The notes: generated by a model not told the origin, from the letters alone. Positions 1 to 12,989 are shown, counted from the stretch's first letter. The stretch is DNA of 64,000 nt from Eopsaltria australis (GCA_034509425.1 JAVTVJ010000023.1:930001-994000), one strand, 5' to 3'. Translations and numbers: made by a program.

Positions 1-3000
1 GAGAGACTTCATTGGTCTGGCTAGATTAATATCAGCTCAGAATGCTTTGGAAAGGGGAAAAAAAACAACAGAAAATAAAGGGTGACTTTCATTGCTTGGC
101 TATCACTGTGGCACCAGGAGATTGCATGGAACTGCTGCTGAAGGTCAATAATGTCCAGGGACATGGGGAAATGACTATTTAGTAATAAAAGTGTAGGAAT
201 TCTTGGGGTAATTTTCATTGCTCCATATAAGGCAGTGCTACATCTCAGCCTTGAGTCCTACTTTTTTATTCTGCATCATAAAGGTGATATAACAGACAGA
301 AAAATTGTTCAGGGAAAGGTGATGGCAAAGGGCTAAAGAAAGGGAAGGTTTTCTTTTGGGGTCAGGCCACTATGGCACCTTTAGACTGGCCACACAGAAA
401 ACACTAATTAAAAAAAAAAAGAAAAAAGAAAAGGTTGTGTACAGAAAACAACTGGATTTAATGATCTTACTAATGTTATCCAGATGGTCAAACCTGGGAC
501 CTTATTAATCTACCAAAGTTTTAATGTGGCTAATGGCAAATTGCCATTCATAATTGCATTATTCCTTCCAAAAAACACTCAACAGACTTAAACCCAAATC
601 ATTCTACCACGGGTGATGCTGTCCTCAGATGTAATGGTCACTGTGCAGTGAATTCCTGATTTATTCCCTTCTACAGCTGCTCTGCAGCTTGTGCAGACTA
701 AGGACCAAGGTGAAAGACTTTGTCATTTTTTTTTGCTAGGGTTCTTTATTTAACTGTAACCATTTTCATTTCAGAGACGTGGATAGCACTGCCTTTCCAA
801 AACTGGACTGATAAGATTTTGGTTTCTCTTTGAGACCTCTAAATCTGGCTTGTAGAAGTTGCCACTGCTCCTTTGATATCTGTGGAAAGGTGCTGATTTG
901 TATTACATGATATACTGGTATTTTTTTATTCAGTGACTCTTTTCAATTTTCTCTGCCTGAAGACCTGTTTTACTTTTTGCTATTAGAACATCAAGGAAGG
1001 AAAGAGCCTTTTTGAAGACCTTCCTTCCCTGGAAAATTTACACAGAAGCCATTGAGCTATAAAGTTGAAGTTCAAAAAGTGCAGTCTCACCTGACTGCTA
1101 TCTCAGGCTTCCCCTTTTTCTGACTTTATTAATGTTTCAGCTTAAGCACCACAGAGTTGTATATTTTTCATCCTTGAGTTTAGTCATTAACCTGTACCTA
1201 GCTCCATGTCCCTCTAATTGGATTTTAAACAGGTTGGTCCCAAATCTTTTCTATGCCCCTCTAAAACATGGTTACACACAGACTGCTGACAAATTAAGCC
1301 AGATCTGCTGCAGGCTTCTATTCAAATGAGAAAAATAGGATTTTGTGTACTATATCATCTGTACCACAAACAACATTCCCCCCCCAGCCATCCCCTAATA
1401 TGACTCTAGAGACATAAAAAATTACGTGGCAGAGAGAAACAGTGGGAAAGAGGAAGAAGGAAATTAATGAACAGAGGCAAGGGAAAAAATGAGGTCTTCT
1501 GAGCACATATAGTTAATGAGATGGAGAGGTGATGCATAGATGAGACACATGCAATATGCTGGAAAGAAAAGGAGATACAAAAAAAGGAACATCTTGTTGC
1601 AAAACCTGCCTATTCTGCAACAGATGAACGAGTGAGTGTTGCATTGTACTCACTATCAATAACATTGCTTAAATTGCTTGCTTTATGATGCTTATGATAC
1701 ACAGATGATAGAAATCTCTAATGTTTCAGTAGTGACTTAGGCAACACAGCAACTAAATAAATGTGAACACTAGAGCTACAGTTCAATTGCATCTTCTTAC
1801 AAATATCCTCTAACTCCAGATCCTCAGGAGTGTTAAGGAGCTGTGCTGATTTAGTGACCCAGATGGCCCAACCCATTGTGCAAATTCAGAAAGAAAACTC
1901 TCTTCCCTGACTGCATTTTAAAAACCCAGAGGAAACCTTTGATGTTATTTAGCAGAATTCATCATGGCCAGTTACCAGCAGCGTGGTTCTCTTGCTACAG
2001 CAGCCTCCACTGTTCTCTACCAGCCCAGGACACCAGTGTGGCATAGAGTAGGACTTTGGTTTGTGTTTCAGCTTAAGGATTTATGTGTGGTGATGGGTGA
2101 AAAAAACTGCAGTGGTAAAATCTGTCTCTGTCCATTACCTGCAACATATGATAATTATATCAAATGGGTTTGCCAGTAAAAGTTAATGACCAAAACTGTC
2201 TCTACAGATTTCACTTTCTTGCTTGGGATTTATGCTGTGATACCTTTGACTGTAAAACCAGGGCTTTTTGGGTAAGGTATCAATAAGTGTTTGCAAAACC
2301 CAAGCAAAAAGGGAGCAAGGTGATTCCATAATTTCTGGAAATATGCTGATGTAAGGCTTTATATTTATGTGTTAATTTATTAGCAACAGTTATTACATGT
2401 TGGATTTGGTTCATTCTAGAATCTAAACGTAACCCACAGGCTGCTCTAGTGTCCTCAGTAGATAAAAATTTCCCTGCGAAGTTCTAAATGTCTTCACCTT
2501 CCTGTGCCTTGTTGGAGGACCTTGTCATTTAGTCAGAATACCCAGGTCACAGGGAGATGCCTTTCCCAGATATCAATCCTGCAGGAACTCCAGTGGGACC
2601 AGTATTAGTGTAAGGAATCCACTATCTGCATTAAAGAGAATGGCAAGGACTCTTATTTTAATGCTCTGGTAAATGTGGATCACAGCACATGGCACAGGAA
2701 GGAATATTCTCATCAGTAACACCACAACTGACTTTACATGTTCATGATCCTTGAGATATAGAGAGTATAAACATTTAGAGTTACCCAGACTTTGGATAAT
2801 ACAGCTCTGAAACTGGAGAATTTGTGCTGAACTCTGTTCTAAAGGTAAGGTACTTCAGGAGGGTGAGTGAAGTCACTGTGTTAAAGTGAAAAATGTTTTT
2901 ATTTTGAACTTCTGTAAGGAAACTCAGGTGAAATCCTTTCCTTTGCTGGGCACTAAATATGAACCAAAGGTGGATCTGACAGAGGCAATGCTCAGGAGGT

Positions 3001-4450
3001 GAGCAGCAGAACAGTCTGTAGATGCACAGTTTTCAGCATTCAAAACCTTATTCCTAACCATGGTTTATAATTGCTGAAGAACATAAATATCAATGCTTCA
3101 CTGATTTGGAAGCACAGACCCAGAGAAGATGCCTGAGTTATCCAAAATTCTACTGCATCCAGCAACTTCAGCTTTGCAACACATGGTCACAAGTAGAAAT
3201 GTGGACCTGCATGGTTTGTTAGCATTTACATTGGGGCAAAAACTTCAAAACCCTGCTTGACTAGAAGTGAGTTTGACTTTTTTCCCTTGAGCTTGCAAAG
3301 TAAACATAGCTTGATGAAGAACTTTTTCCTTCTTACAGAAGTTCCAAAGGATATAAAACTCCTCTTCACCTGCACTGTTTCTTTCTTATTCAGAGCTTTC
3401 TTTTTGGTGTTATGCAAGGTTTTGACCTTTTTTGCCCTGAAAAATCACCAGGCTGATAACAAAAATTCAAAGCAATCAAATGCTCTTCCTCCTCAAGGAC
3501 AGATAAAGAACATGAAATTCCCATTGTCAAAGAAGACTTTTATTTGCCAACACCTTGGAAAGGGCTTTGAATAATGAAAACACCACCACCTCCTTATGTC
3601 TTTTCAGATGATTTATTTCCTTTGTCCTTTAACATCTAATAGTGATCATGATTCAAATTGAAAAATCATCTATCATGACTCACTTTGTAGTTGGGTGTTA
3701 AAGGACAAAGAAAATACATATAGTAGGAAAAAAATCAGATCTGAGTCTCTATTAGCTTTTCAGTTGCCAGCACACTCATTTGGTATCTTTCAGAAGGTCG
3801 AGCAAACAAACAAAAAAAAAGATCCATGCATTTCAGTGGGGCTGGAAGATCATTTACATAGTCAGCTCAAAGAAGTTAGGAAGTCTGGCCCTACATTTCA
3901 CTGGCAAGTTGGTGAATGATATTAAAGTCTTAGGGAGTCCAGTTAGGATATGAAAGTCCTGTTTCAAACCTGTCCCAGGAGTTAAAATGTGAACACCTGC
4001 CCAAAGCTGATGAAGGTGAAAGTGTCTTTTTGAGGAAGAGATGAGGCTAAAGGCCTCTCAAACCTTAGTTCAGAGGATATTTCAGCAAGACCAGAACTGA
4101 AGGCATTGTATTTTGGAATGGGTGTACACAAGCAGCAGCAGCTCTTATGAAGGAAAGATTCACACTTTGGGAGAGTTTTTGTGCAATATCCAGCCTCAGA
4201 GCCAACTTGGGCTGTCTTCTCCATTATATTGGGAAGAAGTTTACAGAAACCCAGTGTTTTTCCAAGAACTTGTATCATCTTTACTCACTCAGCTCCCCTT
4301 AGCTCATATCACAGTGGCAGAGATGTTAAACAAAAGCTTGGACCTAGAAGTTGTACACTTCACGGAATCAGATCCTCCTGCCATTCTGGCCATGACAGTA
4401 CTTACCTCTGCCACAGTTTGCCCTTTTCCAGAAACCTAGATACATTTTTT
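1..4450. other. Unassigned non-coding stretch
   Basis: I recognise no gene or repeat family here. Open frames reach only about 108 codons, lie on both strands and overlap one another (for example around 3982-4453), so they look like chance frames. A short adenine-rich run sits at about 409-433. Sequence is AT-rich and unique-looking. Confidence 0.5.
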
Positions 4451-4551
4451 TAGGGACATGGTTTAGTGGTGGACTCAGCAGGGTTAACGGTTGGACTTGA
4501 TGATCTTGGAACCCTGTTTAAACCTAAATGTTTCTATGGCTCTGTGATTTG
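4451..4551 (+). mobile_element. CR1 LINE fragment, 3' end, sense
   Basis: About 100 bp matches the extreme 3' end of a CR1 retrotransposon read in the sense direction. The recognisable order is a 'gggacatggtttagtggtgg' block, then 'ggttggacttgatgatctt', then a degraded 'aacctaaatg...tctatggctctgtgatt' tail corresponding to the CR1 terminal octamer repeats. The first block is the complement of the phrase in the CR1 copy at 8641-9205, so both belong to the same broad subfamily group. It is 5'-truncated, as is usual for CR1, and non-coding. Confidence 0.8.
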
Positions 4552-6686
4552 TAGGGAAAGGGTAATACCTCCCTGCAGGGCATGTTTCTGTTTTTAGGAA
4601 GGCTGTGTATTTGCCTTGCTTGCTGCTGCAGTCACATGCTTGGACATCCTCTGCTCTAACCCATCTGGCAGCTGCACATGGAAGCAAAGCCCACATGCCA
4701 AGCCCTGCTTTTTATATCCTCATTAGCAAGGGAAACTTGTTGGGCCAACATATCTGACACAGAATCAGAAATGGGAAATAGCCATTGTTGGACAATCTGG
4801 CATATAACTGTATGATGAAGTAACTTCTCATGGCTATAGAGCATATAGGAATGGAAAGGACAGTGGGAGATTGAAATCTGTTTTTTCATAATTACAGGCA
4901 AACTGGGTTATGGATACCTGGGTCTAACGATCCATGCCACAGAACACGAGTTGCAAAGTTTAAGGGAATTGCTAGCAAACCAATGACTAAAAGACCAGGA
5001 ATTGCATCAATGGCTTTCTGTGTACTCAGAGCACAAGAGCACAACCTCACATGAAAGCTCTGGAAATGTCAGGGACCTACAGCAAAGGGCCTTGATAATG
5101 TAGGAACTGCAATAGCAGAGGACTTGCGTGTTGAAAATACCTGTATGATGCCTGTCCTTTGCTACAAAGGAAGGAAAAGCTTTCCATTTTGTGCAATTTC
5201 CCTTTGCTGAATAGATCCCACCTGCAGGGATAAAACTTAATGGAAATAACTCTGTGTATTAACACATCAGCAAGTAAGATAGCCTTGCTAGAGTATTTAA
5301 TTGCATCCATCACCATGTTTCCATAATTTACAACTATTCTCTGGCCTTGCTCTGCATGGAAGAAAGAATTCCTCATGTCCCATTTCTCACAGCTGTCTGT
5401 CCCACATTTGCACTGAAGGCATGTATTTGTCTCCCTTTACCACCTGGATCACGACAGCCTTCACTTAGAAAGAGTGGTTTTAGCTCATGCAGCAGTGATT
5501 TAAATGTGTTAAACTCAAGACCAAGATTTCACTCCTTGTGACTGTTAGCTCACCCAAGCATATGGTGCTATGGGAGCACTGATGGAGGACACTAAATGTC
5601 CCTTCTGGAATTATTTGTGGAAGGATTGGGAAGGACCCACCCAGCACCCTTTTGTGTGACATCTGAGTGATTTAAACATTCTGGCTTTCTTGCATAAAAT
5701 ACTATCAGTGGAAACACCAAAAGGCAAAATATGTCTGGAAAGTTACGATTTAAATTTAGCCTGAGAATTCAGAATCAGAAGATTTACAAATCTATATTTT
5801 TTTTTCTCTTTATTACATTGTTGTTTAGGCTTATCCTTTGGACAACAAAGTTTGGCCCTTATTATTAATTGCTTTTCAGCAATTAAAAATAGCTCTCATG
5901 TTGCCCTCCTCTTCTCTTGATTGATCCTCATTCTACCAGTTCCCCAAATGACCTTACTCTCGTACATTTGGAGTTTCCCAAATCAGATCTTTTGCAGATC
6001 CCAGAGTCATTCTATTGTCTATATGAATGTCTTCAAATATGTAATTTATCTGACAGGCAAATGTGACAGTACTTTTATGCTGACTTTTAAAATATCATGC
6101 AAGCCTTCTAAAACCATAGATATTAACAGGAAAATGGTGCATAAAAGTTGATTGTTGAATTTTTTTTTTTACAAGGAGTGGTTGTATCCTGAGCATTGGT
6201 TTCAAAGACTTTTTCACAGAGCCCTTGGATTTTAATAAGAAAACAAATTGAGTACTCAGGCACTGAGGAAATGAAAGGTGAACTTGTAAGAATCTTTTGG
6301 TCAATACTTGGCAGTGCATTCATTAATTATAACTGTTATTATTGCTTCCAAAAGCACTTTCTAAGACTTATTCCAAATAAAGTTTGAAATAAAAATAATT
6401 TATTTCTCTAATATTTTTCTTGCCCTGCAGCCACATAGTACCCAATTGTAGTCATTATTACACCTACCCTGTTCCATCTAACAGAGGAATTAGTCACACA
6501 GGGGCACTTTTTACTAATGAAAACAATTTTGTGTGAAGCCCTGCTTAGGGGCGAAAGCTCGTATGCAAAGGCTTCAAGGTGAAGGAAATCAGAATGGGGA
6601 AAAGATGGGTCTGAAGTGAAGCTACAGGAGCTGATCTTGAGCAGGAAATGTGCTGGAGGCAACAGCTTTGGGCTTCTAACTTTGAG
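4552..6686. other. Unassigned non-coding stretch
   Basis: No gene or repeat recognised. Only short overlapping open frames (99 codons or fewer) and a few homopolymer T runs (around 5800 and 6160) are visible. Confidence 0.5.
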
Positions 6687-6848
6687 AACCTGGAATCAAG
6701 TTCCTTCCTTGGAAGTGTTCAAGGCCAGGCTGGATGGGGCTCTGGGACACCTGGTCAGGTGGAAGGCGTCCCTGCCCACGGCAGAGGGGTTGGAACGAGA
6801 TGAGTTTTGAGGTCCCTTCCAACACAAAATTTTTATTATTCTATAATT
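6687..6848 (+). mobile_element. CR1 LINE fragment, 3' end, sense
   Basis: This is a 5'-truncated CR1 3' UTR. The core 'ggaagtgttcaaggccaggc' is followed by the 'ggatggggctctgggacacctggtc' block, the 'gtccctgcccacggcagagg' block and 'ggtcccttccaacac'. It ends in degenerate ATTCT-type terminal repeats near 6835-6848. Divergence from the familiar CR1 wording is moderate. No open frame of note. Confidence 0.9.
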
Positions 6849-8640
6849 CTTCTTTCAGGATCGTTCCTCTGCCTCATCTGCAGGGATAATGCAGGAGCTG
6901 GGCTATGATTCAGCATAGGAAAATACACTCAAGCTGAGGTGAGACATTAGGGGGTCTCACTGAAAGGAGGCTCTTGGTCTTGTGCCTGCTCAGCAAATTG
7001 TATGAGAGGGCATAGAAATAATGCTTTCATGCCCAGCTCAGTTCTGGGAGAGGGGAAATTCCTCCATAAGTCTCATCTCTATTGTTCTCTTGAGGGATTT
7101 CAAAGCACTGTTGGCAGCAATCACTGGACAAGTATGAGTTATCAGTATCCCACCTAAGACGTTGATATGGACTTGCCACAAGCAGAGGGAGCTTAGCTCA
7201 AGCCATGGTCTTGAGGAAATGAAACATCTTTAGCATTCTCTTAACTAAAACCCTAAATAATTATTGCTGTCATCTAGCTCTGTCTTGACTCTACTTGCAG
7301 TTACTAGAAGAAGTTACCACAAGTTATGAGGCTATGGAATAGATGGGGAAGGAACATACCTGGCCAGCAGATTGATGAGCTCTGCTCTTGCTGTAGTGGT
7401 GGAACACAGCTCTAGTTTCACCCTTTAGAGAACAGAAATTATAGGAACAGTGCCTTTGTACAAGGCATAGAGACCCTGCAGGGGAATGAAGGAGGATTTT
7501 CTGTGCATGCTGGACAGAGCTAGATTAACAACATGACAAATCCAAAAGGATGGAAGGGGAAAGCATTGCTGCATACTACACTTGTCTTTTTTTCAAGTGG
7601 AGAAAGTTCTGATGCATATTTTTATTGTTTAGTGTTCAATATCCAACTTCTTTTTAGAGCTCGCTCACATGGGGGATGCATTCCTTTCCAAAGAAGTGTT
7701 TTCTCTGCCCACATGGCTGGGGCTTTGCAGAATGCCTTGGGCAGGCATGGGAGCATTCTCCTGTGCTTATGCCAAGGCCAAAGGCTTCTGTTCTTGCTTT
7801 GGGAAAGAACTCCCTGCAGCATCTGCTCACAAATGCCAGGAAGGAAAATCCAGAAGTGAAAATGCCTGTTTCAAAATGGTACTTGACTGACTTTTTGGAA
7901 GATGGTAATGCTACAGATTGCCATGGTCAAGAATGCTGATGCATTTTCCATTGTCAGCTGGGAAAACAATCTCAGTTTAATTCTACTGAACAGGAGAAAG
8001 TCCTGTTTGACTCTGGTGATACCAGGTTATCACTCAAAGTGTTGCGGTGGTGACTATGTCTGCAGGTTGTACTTTAGAGAAAAGCAGGTTTGTGCTGCAC
8101 TGTGGCTCCACTGGTCTGTGTCACGTCATGCACAGGGGTTTGTGCCAGAGTGGCAAAATACAGAGCAGTGATAAGGTCCCAAGTTGCACAATGTCCTGTA
8201 ATGTACCATCACTGCAGATGGTCAAAAGACACTTGGAAATTTCATTTCTCAGGAAATTTCAATTTTCTGTCCCAAAATAAAGTTTAAAAAAGTCCTGAAA
8301 AAAATGCTTCCAGGCAGAATGTTCCATGGTGCACTGGGAGAGGAAGGATATGAGAAGGAAAATTGGTGTTTGATCCCTTCTACATCTTCTTCTGAACTCC
8401 AGTTGTTTGTGGTTTGGAGTAGCTGGCTGGTGTTTTACATTGGTTAGCCAGGAGAACTTCTGGACTGATTTTCAGCATTCCTGATAGCCTCATATATGTG
8501 TTTAAGGGAATGCTATAAATTCCTTTGTAAGTTAAACAGATCTCCTCTCATCTCGTGTGGACCTGTTCCATGGAGACAAAGAATTACTGATCACCACCTG
8601 GCATTTTCTTGGCTATATTTAACATATTTCACATGAGAGT
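6849..8640. other. Unassigned non-coding stretch
   Basis: No recognised repeat. Between about 7620 and 7890 the sequence is somewhat richer in G and C and three frames are open together on both strands (up to 108 codons). None shows a known domain, signal peptide or start context that stands out. Confidence 0.5.
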
Positions 8641-9205
8641 CAGAGAATGATTTAGATTGTGAAAGACCTTTAAGATCTTTGAGACCAGCCATTAACCTAG
8701 CACTGCCATTCTACCACTAAACCATGTCCCCAGGGGCCACATCTCCGCATCTTCTAAATACCTTTAAGGATGGTGACTCCACCACTTCCCTGGGCACCTT
8801 GTTACAGTGCTTGACAATCCCTTTCAGTGAAAAAAGTTTTCCTATATCCAATCTAACCTCTCATGGTGCAGCCTGAGGCCATTTTCTGTTATCCTATCAT
8901 TTTTTACCTGGGAGAAAAGGCTGATCCCCACATGGCTGCACCCTCTTGTCAGGGAGTTGGAGAGAGTGAGAAGGACCCCCTGAGCCTCCTTTCTCTCCAG
9001 GCTGAGCCCCTTTCCCAGCTCCCTCAGTTGCTCCTCATCAGACTTGTGCTCCAAACCCTTCCCCAGCTCCATTCCCTTCTCTGGACACGCTCCAGCCCCT
9101 CAATGTTTTTCTTGCCATGAGAAGCACAAAACTGAACCCAGGATTAGAGGTGTGGTCTCACCAGTGCTGAGCACGAGGTGAGTGATCCCTTCCTCAGTCT
9201 GACTC
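8641..9205 (-). mobile_element. CR1 LINE 3' region, antisense, longest copy
   Basis: This is the longest CR1 3' region in the window, about 565 bp, read antisense on the plus strand. In plus-strand order it starts near the CR1 3' terminus ('cagagaatgatttag...gaaagacctttaagatc') and runs through the 'attaacctagcactgcc' and 'ccactaaaccatgtcccc' blocks. It continues through 'tggtgactccaccacttccctgggc' and 'ctcctcatcagacttgtgctcc' to 'tctggacacgctccagcccctcaatg'. The far end ('ctgaacccaggattagaggtgtggtctcaccagtgctgagcac') corresponds to the C-terminal ORF2/3' UTR boundary region. No intact reading frame survives. The wording is that of an older CR1 subfamily, distinct from the copies at 16739 and 24345. 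Confidence 0.95.
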
Positions 9206-9739
9206 CATTTAACTGCCCCTAATTATTTCCTTAGGGGACATGTGCCTGTTCCCCTGGTTTTCAGATGAGGATGTCATCAGTTCTGTCTCTGTAGGATGCA
9301 CTCATGGGATGAATGGAACAAAGGGAAACCATGGGGTTTTTTGGGTCTTTTCTGAAATTTGTCTTCCCTTTTAAATATTTCAGTGAAGTTCTGAGGTACA
9401 AAAGAGTAGTTTCAGTTCAGTCAAAATAGGTCACTCTATTTTTGCTTAGTGTATAAAAAATGGAAAAGGGTTCCAAAAAGATAAAATGATAAGTTCTTAT
9501 TCTAAAAATGGTAAAACTGGACATTCAAATATCATAACTGTCCTGCTTGACTGTTTAGTCCTCTTAAATCTCTCTTTGGCGTGATATCATCAACTGTCTT
9601 CTTATCTGTTGAACAGGATTTTCTCTCTCTGGACCTTTTTCTACCTGAGGAGAAGAAACACTACTGCAAAGGTGTATAGATTAATTTTTTTTCAAGCTGC
9701 TCAACCTCATCCTATCTCTGCGACACTGGCCTGCACTAA
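9206..9739. other. Unassigned non-coding stretch
   Basis: No gene or repeat recognised. Unique-looking AT-rich DNA between the CR1 copy and the enhancer-like block that follows. Confidence 0.5.
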
Positions 9740-10275
9740 ACTTCCTCAATAAGATCAGAGATTAATCAATGTTTGTTTCTTGGTGGCTGCACACATGCAG
9801 GCAGACTGACTGCTGGCCGTACATTATCAAATTCCACAGGCTCCTTTGGCTCCTTTCCCACCGATTTCAGCCGGGGAAGGAGCACAGGATTCAACCATCT
9901 GAGTTGTTTGCCTTATTAACTCCACTGACAACAGAATGGCTGCATTTCCTCAAGCCTTTAAATCTCAGCAGCCGCAGCTCTTCCAGCCAAATTAGCAGTA
10001 ACAGGAGGTGAGAGAGTGGCAATTCTGATGGAAGATGCTGCACTGCTTTCCCCTTTGGGAGCCGGGCAGAACGTCATGCATTTATATGTCTGCAAATGAG
10101 CAGAGGCACGAATCCTTCATGAGCAAATGATGCTTGGTGGTATCCAGTGGGCAGCTGGGCCGGAATTAATACATTATGCTCGTACCAACAATTATTCCAG
10201 GAAAATTGCATAATTTGGAGCAGTGGAAACGAAGAAGAGTTGGCAAAACACTGCAATTTTAAATTATTTTATTTT
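9740..10275. promoter_or_regulatory. Candidate conserved enhancer-like block
   Basis: About 530 bp free of recognised repeats and long frames, with dense homeodomain-type and related sites. Visible sites are a palindromic GATTAATC at 9760-9767, an ACGTCA CRE half-site at 10071-10076, and TGCAAAT (octamer-like, 10091-10097). There is also an 'ggaattaatacattatgc' cluster around 10162-10179 and CAATTATT at 10189-10196. It keeps more CpG dinucleotides than its surroundings, as in 'cgtcatgc', 'gccggaatt' and 'gctcgtacc'. This mix is typical of vertebrate conserved non-coding developmental enhancers. The motifs are directly seen, but the enhancer role is inferred and no alignment was available. Confidence 0.4.
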
Positions 10276-12448
10276 AAATAGTCATTTAATATGTCTGGAT
10301 TGCTGGACGTGGTTTCGGAAGCTGAAGAAAACACATCAGGTTGTGCATATCTCTCTCTTGATGTCACATCTTGATCTGTGCTTTCTCCTTCTCATGGACT
10401 GGTTACTGCTGGTATGAAGTGCCTTGAATTACTTTAACACAGTCAATAAAAATTTATAAAGCAGTTAGAATCCCTGAGTGCCCCTTCCACACATTAGGGT
10501 TAAATATTAGGGATGGACTAGTATACACAAAGCTTGTGTTGTCTCTTGTGTATTCAGGGAGGTAAAGAGCGGAAAATTGTGAAAAGAGTCTCCCTGCTCA
10601 TCTGACTTGCTTCACTGCATACATGGGAAAACACTCTGAGCAAGCAGATATGAAAAAGGTTGGCTTTACACTCGAAATCCCTGAATAAATAACACAAAGC
10701 CTTAGCATAAAGACTAAAATATTGTAAAATAAGAAAAAAAGCTTTAGCCAGAAAATCAGAGAAAGGTTATTTGAGACCCCACAGAAGGGAAAAACTGGGC
10801 TGGGTAGGTCCACTAATGCATATTTGCCTAACCTAGGCTGTGAGAGGTCTAGAGCCAAGTTCCTCCTGCTGCAGGCTGCCTCTGTGATTGTGAGCTATTT
10901 CCTTTGCATCTCCCCTCATTCAGACTCCTCCTTTAACCCCTGGAAATTGATTTACATACCTAGCACGATGTTTGAAGTATTCATATTTAGAGTTTTTCAT
11001 ATAACTAAAGTCAAAGGAGTAAAAGAGATTACTTTGGTGGGCTTGGCTGTATCTTCAGTAGCTAATTAAATGGTAAGAGAAGAGATTTGAGTAGTTGAAG
11101 CCAACTGGCACAGAATGACCTGCATCTATACTATTAAACTATCTTAACCTTCAAATCAGGGTGGCAGCATCCAAAGTGCTGATCAGGAATAGTTCCTGCC
11201 TTATGTTAATTTCTGAACCACATCCAGAAGTTGTCTGGGGGAACTGCATTTGGCCAGGGACCATTCTAATAATTTAACAGCATCTAGACAACTGGAATTT
11301 AGCACCCAAGTGTTAAGCACAGTCTAATTTTCTGGTGTGAGATTAGCACTTAGAATGTTAATAACACCCTTAAACACACTTGGTGATTTTGCAAATGCAA
11401 ATTATCCCTTTCCATTGGAAAACAGAGGTTTGGAGCATGTACTCTGGGTTACTTTTAACCAAATTCTACCTTTCACCTGCACAATCCATTGAAATAATGA
11501 CAGCAGCCTGGTTTCTGACCCTTCCTACAAGTGCTTGCTCCCAGCTATTTAGAAAACCTCTCCAGCACTACAACGTGACACATCACGAAGCTCAAATGCT
11601 GTTCCCTAGTTTATCTCTTAGAGAACTGTGGAGAGGTTCAGGGCTCTCAATAGAGCAGTCTTAATCAACAGCTGCTTCGTTTGTGACTCTTGACTTCTGT
11701 CTTTTTATAATGAAGAACACTAAAATATTCATTATCTAGGTGCAAATGTTTGAGGATGATTACACGTAGATATGGATGTGCCTGTAAATATTCAGCCGAG
11801 AAGGGTGGGGGAACTTTTTAAAATTTTCTATGTCGGAATCAAAATTGTAATTTGGAAAGATAGAGACAGCATTTCCTACAAGTAATGGAATGCAAAGAAA
11901 CTGAGGAGTGCAGTGAAAGGAAGTCAATAGTTTATTTACAAGCCCAGTTTTCAGTAGTAATGATTTCTAAAGAGTTCAAGAAAAATGTGACAAATAAAGT
12001 CGCTCCTAAAAAAGAAAACTTAAAAAGAATATGTGCTGCTAAAGTAGTCAGCAGTTTCTTCCTTGACAGGGAAGTCCAACCCAAGGGATGTTTTGAATTC
12101 CTGTCCATTTGCTAATTGAGAAAATATTGAAAGATCTCTCTTAAATTATGTCAAACAAACAAAAAAAAAAACCAACTACAAAGTCATGTCAATGCACAGA
12201 GTAAGACATTCTGTACTAACTAGAGGCATTTTTCAGCTCTAATGCTAAGGAATTACATTTCTTTATTAACATCATTCACTCTCTGGACACAGAGGCCCAT
12301 GAAACCTCTTGTTCCCACAGCAGGAGTGGGGGCTGATCTTGATCCATGGCATTGCTTTGTTTCCAGGCTCAGTGGTGACTGGGAGGCTTAGCCCATCACA
12401 GGAGACAGAGTAGCTGAGACTGGTTTGTTCATCCTGACAAAACAACAT
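10276..12448. other. Unassigned non-coding stretch
   Basis: No gene or repeat recognised. Short frames (94 codons or fewer) occur on both strands. A short A-rich run is at about 12157-12171. The last five bases, AACAT at 12444-12448, form the left copy of the direct repeat flanking the LTR-type insertion. Confidence 0.5.
12444..12448. repeat. Left target-site duplication (AACAT)
   Basis: AACAT lies immediately before the TGT start of the LTR-type insertion and is repeated immediately after its ACA end at 14143-14147. Five-base target duplications are usual for several retroviral-type elements. A chance match at both exact boundaries is possible but unlikely. Confidence 0.6.
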
Positions 12449-12534
12449 TGTCCTGGGTTAGTCAGGAGAGGTCAAAATCTAGGAAGTGACCTATGCTGAA
12501 GGAAGGGACACAACTTCCTTCCTGAGAGAGAGAG

Positions 12535-12619
12535 CCAATAACCAGGTAGTTTTAAGGATTGATATCTAGGCAAACCAATTAAAAGTTGATCTGCCTTCAA
12601 GGCAAAAACCGTATATAAG
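12535..12619 (+). promoter_or_regulatory. CCAAT/TATA core promoter of the LTR-type insertion
   Basis: A CCAAT box at 12535-12539 stands 72 bases before a good TATA box (TATATAAG, 12612-12619). The spacing is that of an RNA polymerase II core promoter. Transcription would be expected to start around 12640-12650, just inside a pyrimidine-rich stretch. This is the usual U3/R arrangement of a retroviral LTR. Activity is inferred, not shown. Confidence 0.5.
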
Positions 12620-12781
12620 CAGAGAACCTCTGATCCTCTTCCTCTTTTTCCTGCTGTTGCTCAGAGAGAAGCATCTCCCTGCTGTCTCTCTGGTAAGGCT
12701 GGGCCTTTTCCCTGCCCCCCCTTCCCCAGAGGAAGAGGTGGGGGGGAGAGAAGGGAGGTTTAGAATGGCAGTGGAACTGCA

Positions 12782-12989
12782 GCTGAGCATGGGGGAGGAA
12801 CCGGCCTGGGCTCTCTGCAGGTACAGTTCAGCTGGGCATGGGGGAGGAACCGGCCTGGGCTCTCTGCAGGTACAGTTCAGCTGAGCAGGTACAGTTCAGC
12901 TGAGGAGGAACCGGCCTGGGCTCTCTGCAGGTACAGTTCAGCTGGGCATGGGGGAGGAACCGGCCTGGGCTCTCTGCAGGTACAGTTCA
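12782..12989 (+). repeat. 49-bp tandem repeat, about 4 copies
   Basis: Full 49-bp units occupy 12782-12830, 12831-12879 and 12941-12989. Between them lie a 19-bp remnant (12880-12898) and a unit shortened to 42 bp (12899-12940). Each full unit has the blocks 'gcatgggggaggaaccgg', 'cctgggctctctgcagg' and 'tacagttcagctg', and each junction forms a CAGCTG E-box. Copies are nearly identical, so the array is recent or still homogenising. The position downstream of the TATA box is in the insertion's leader or in a long U3, depending on how the element is read. It also creates the long but meaningless minus-strand frame at 12877-13329. Confidence 0.9.

Noticed and set aside
8842..9120. Opposed 76- and 85-codon frames
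   Set aside because: Lie wholly inside the CR1 3' region and are not separate genes.
12782..12989. Short regularly repeated units considered as a CRISPR array
   Set aside because: Units are directly adjacent without unique spacers, and the context is a vertebrate retroelement.
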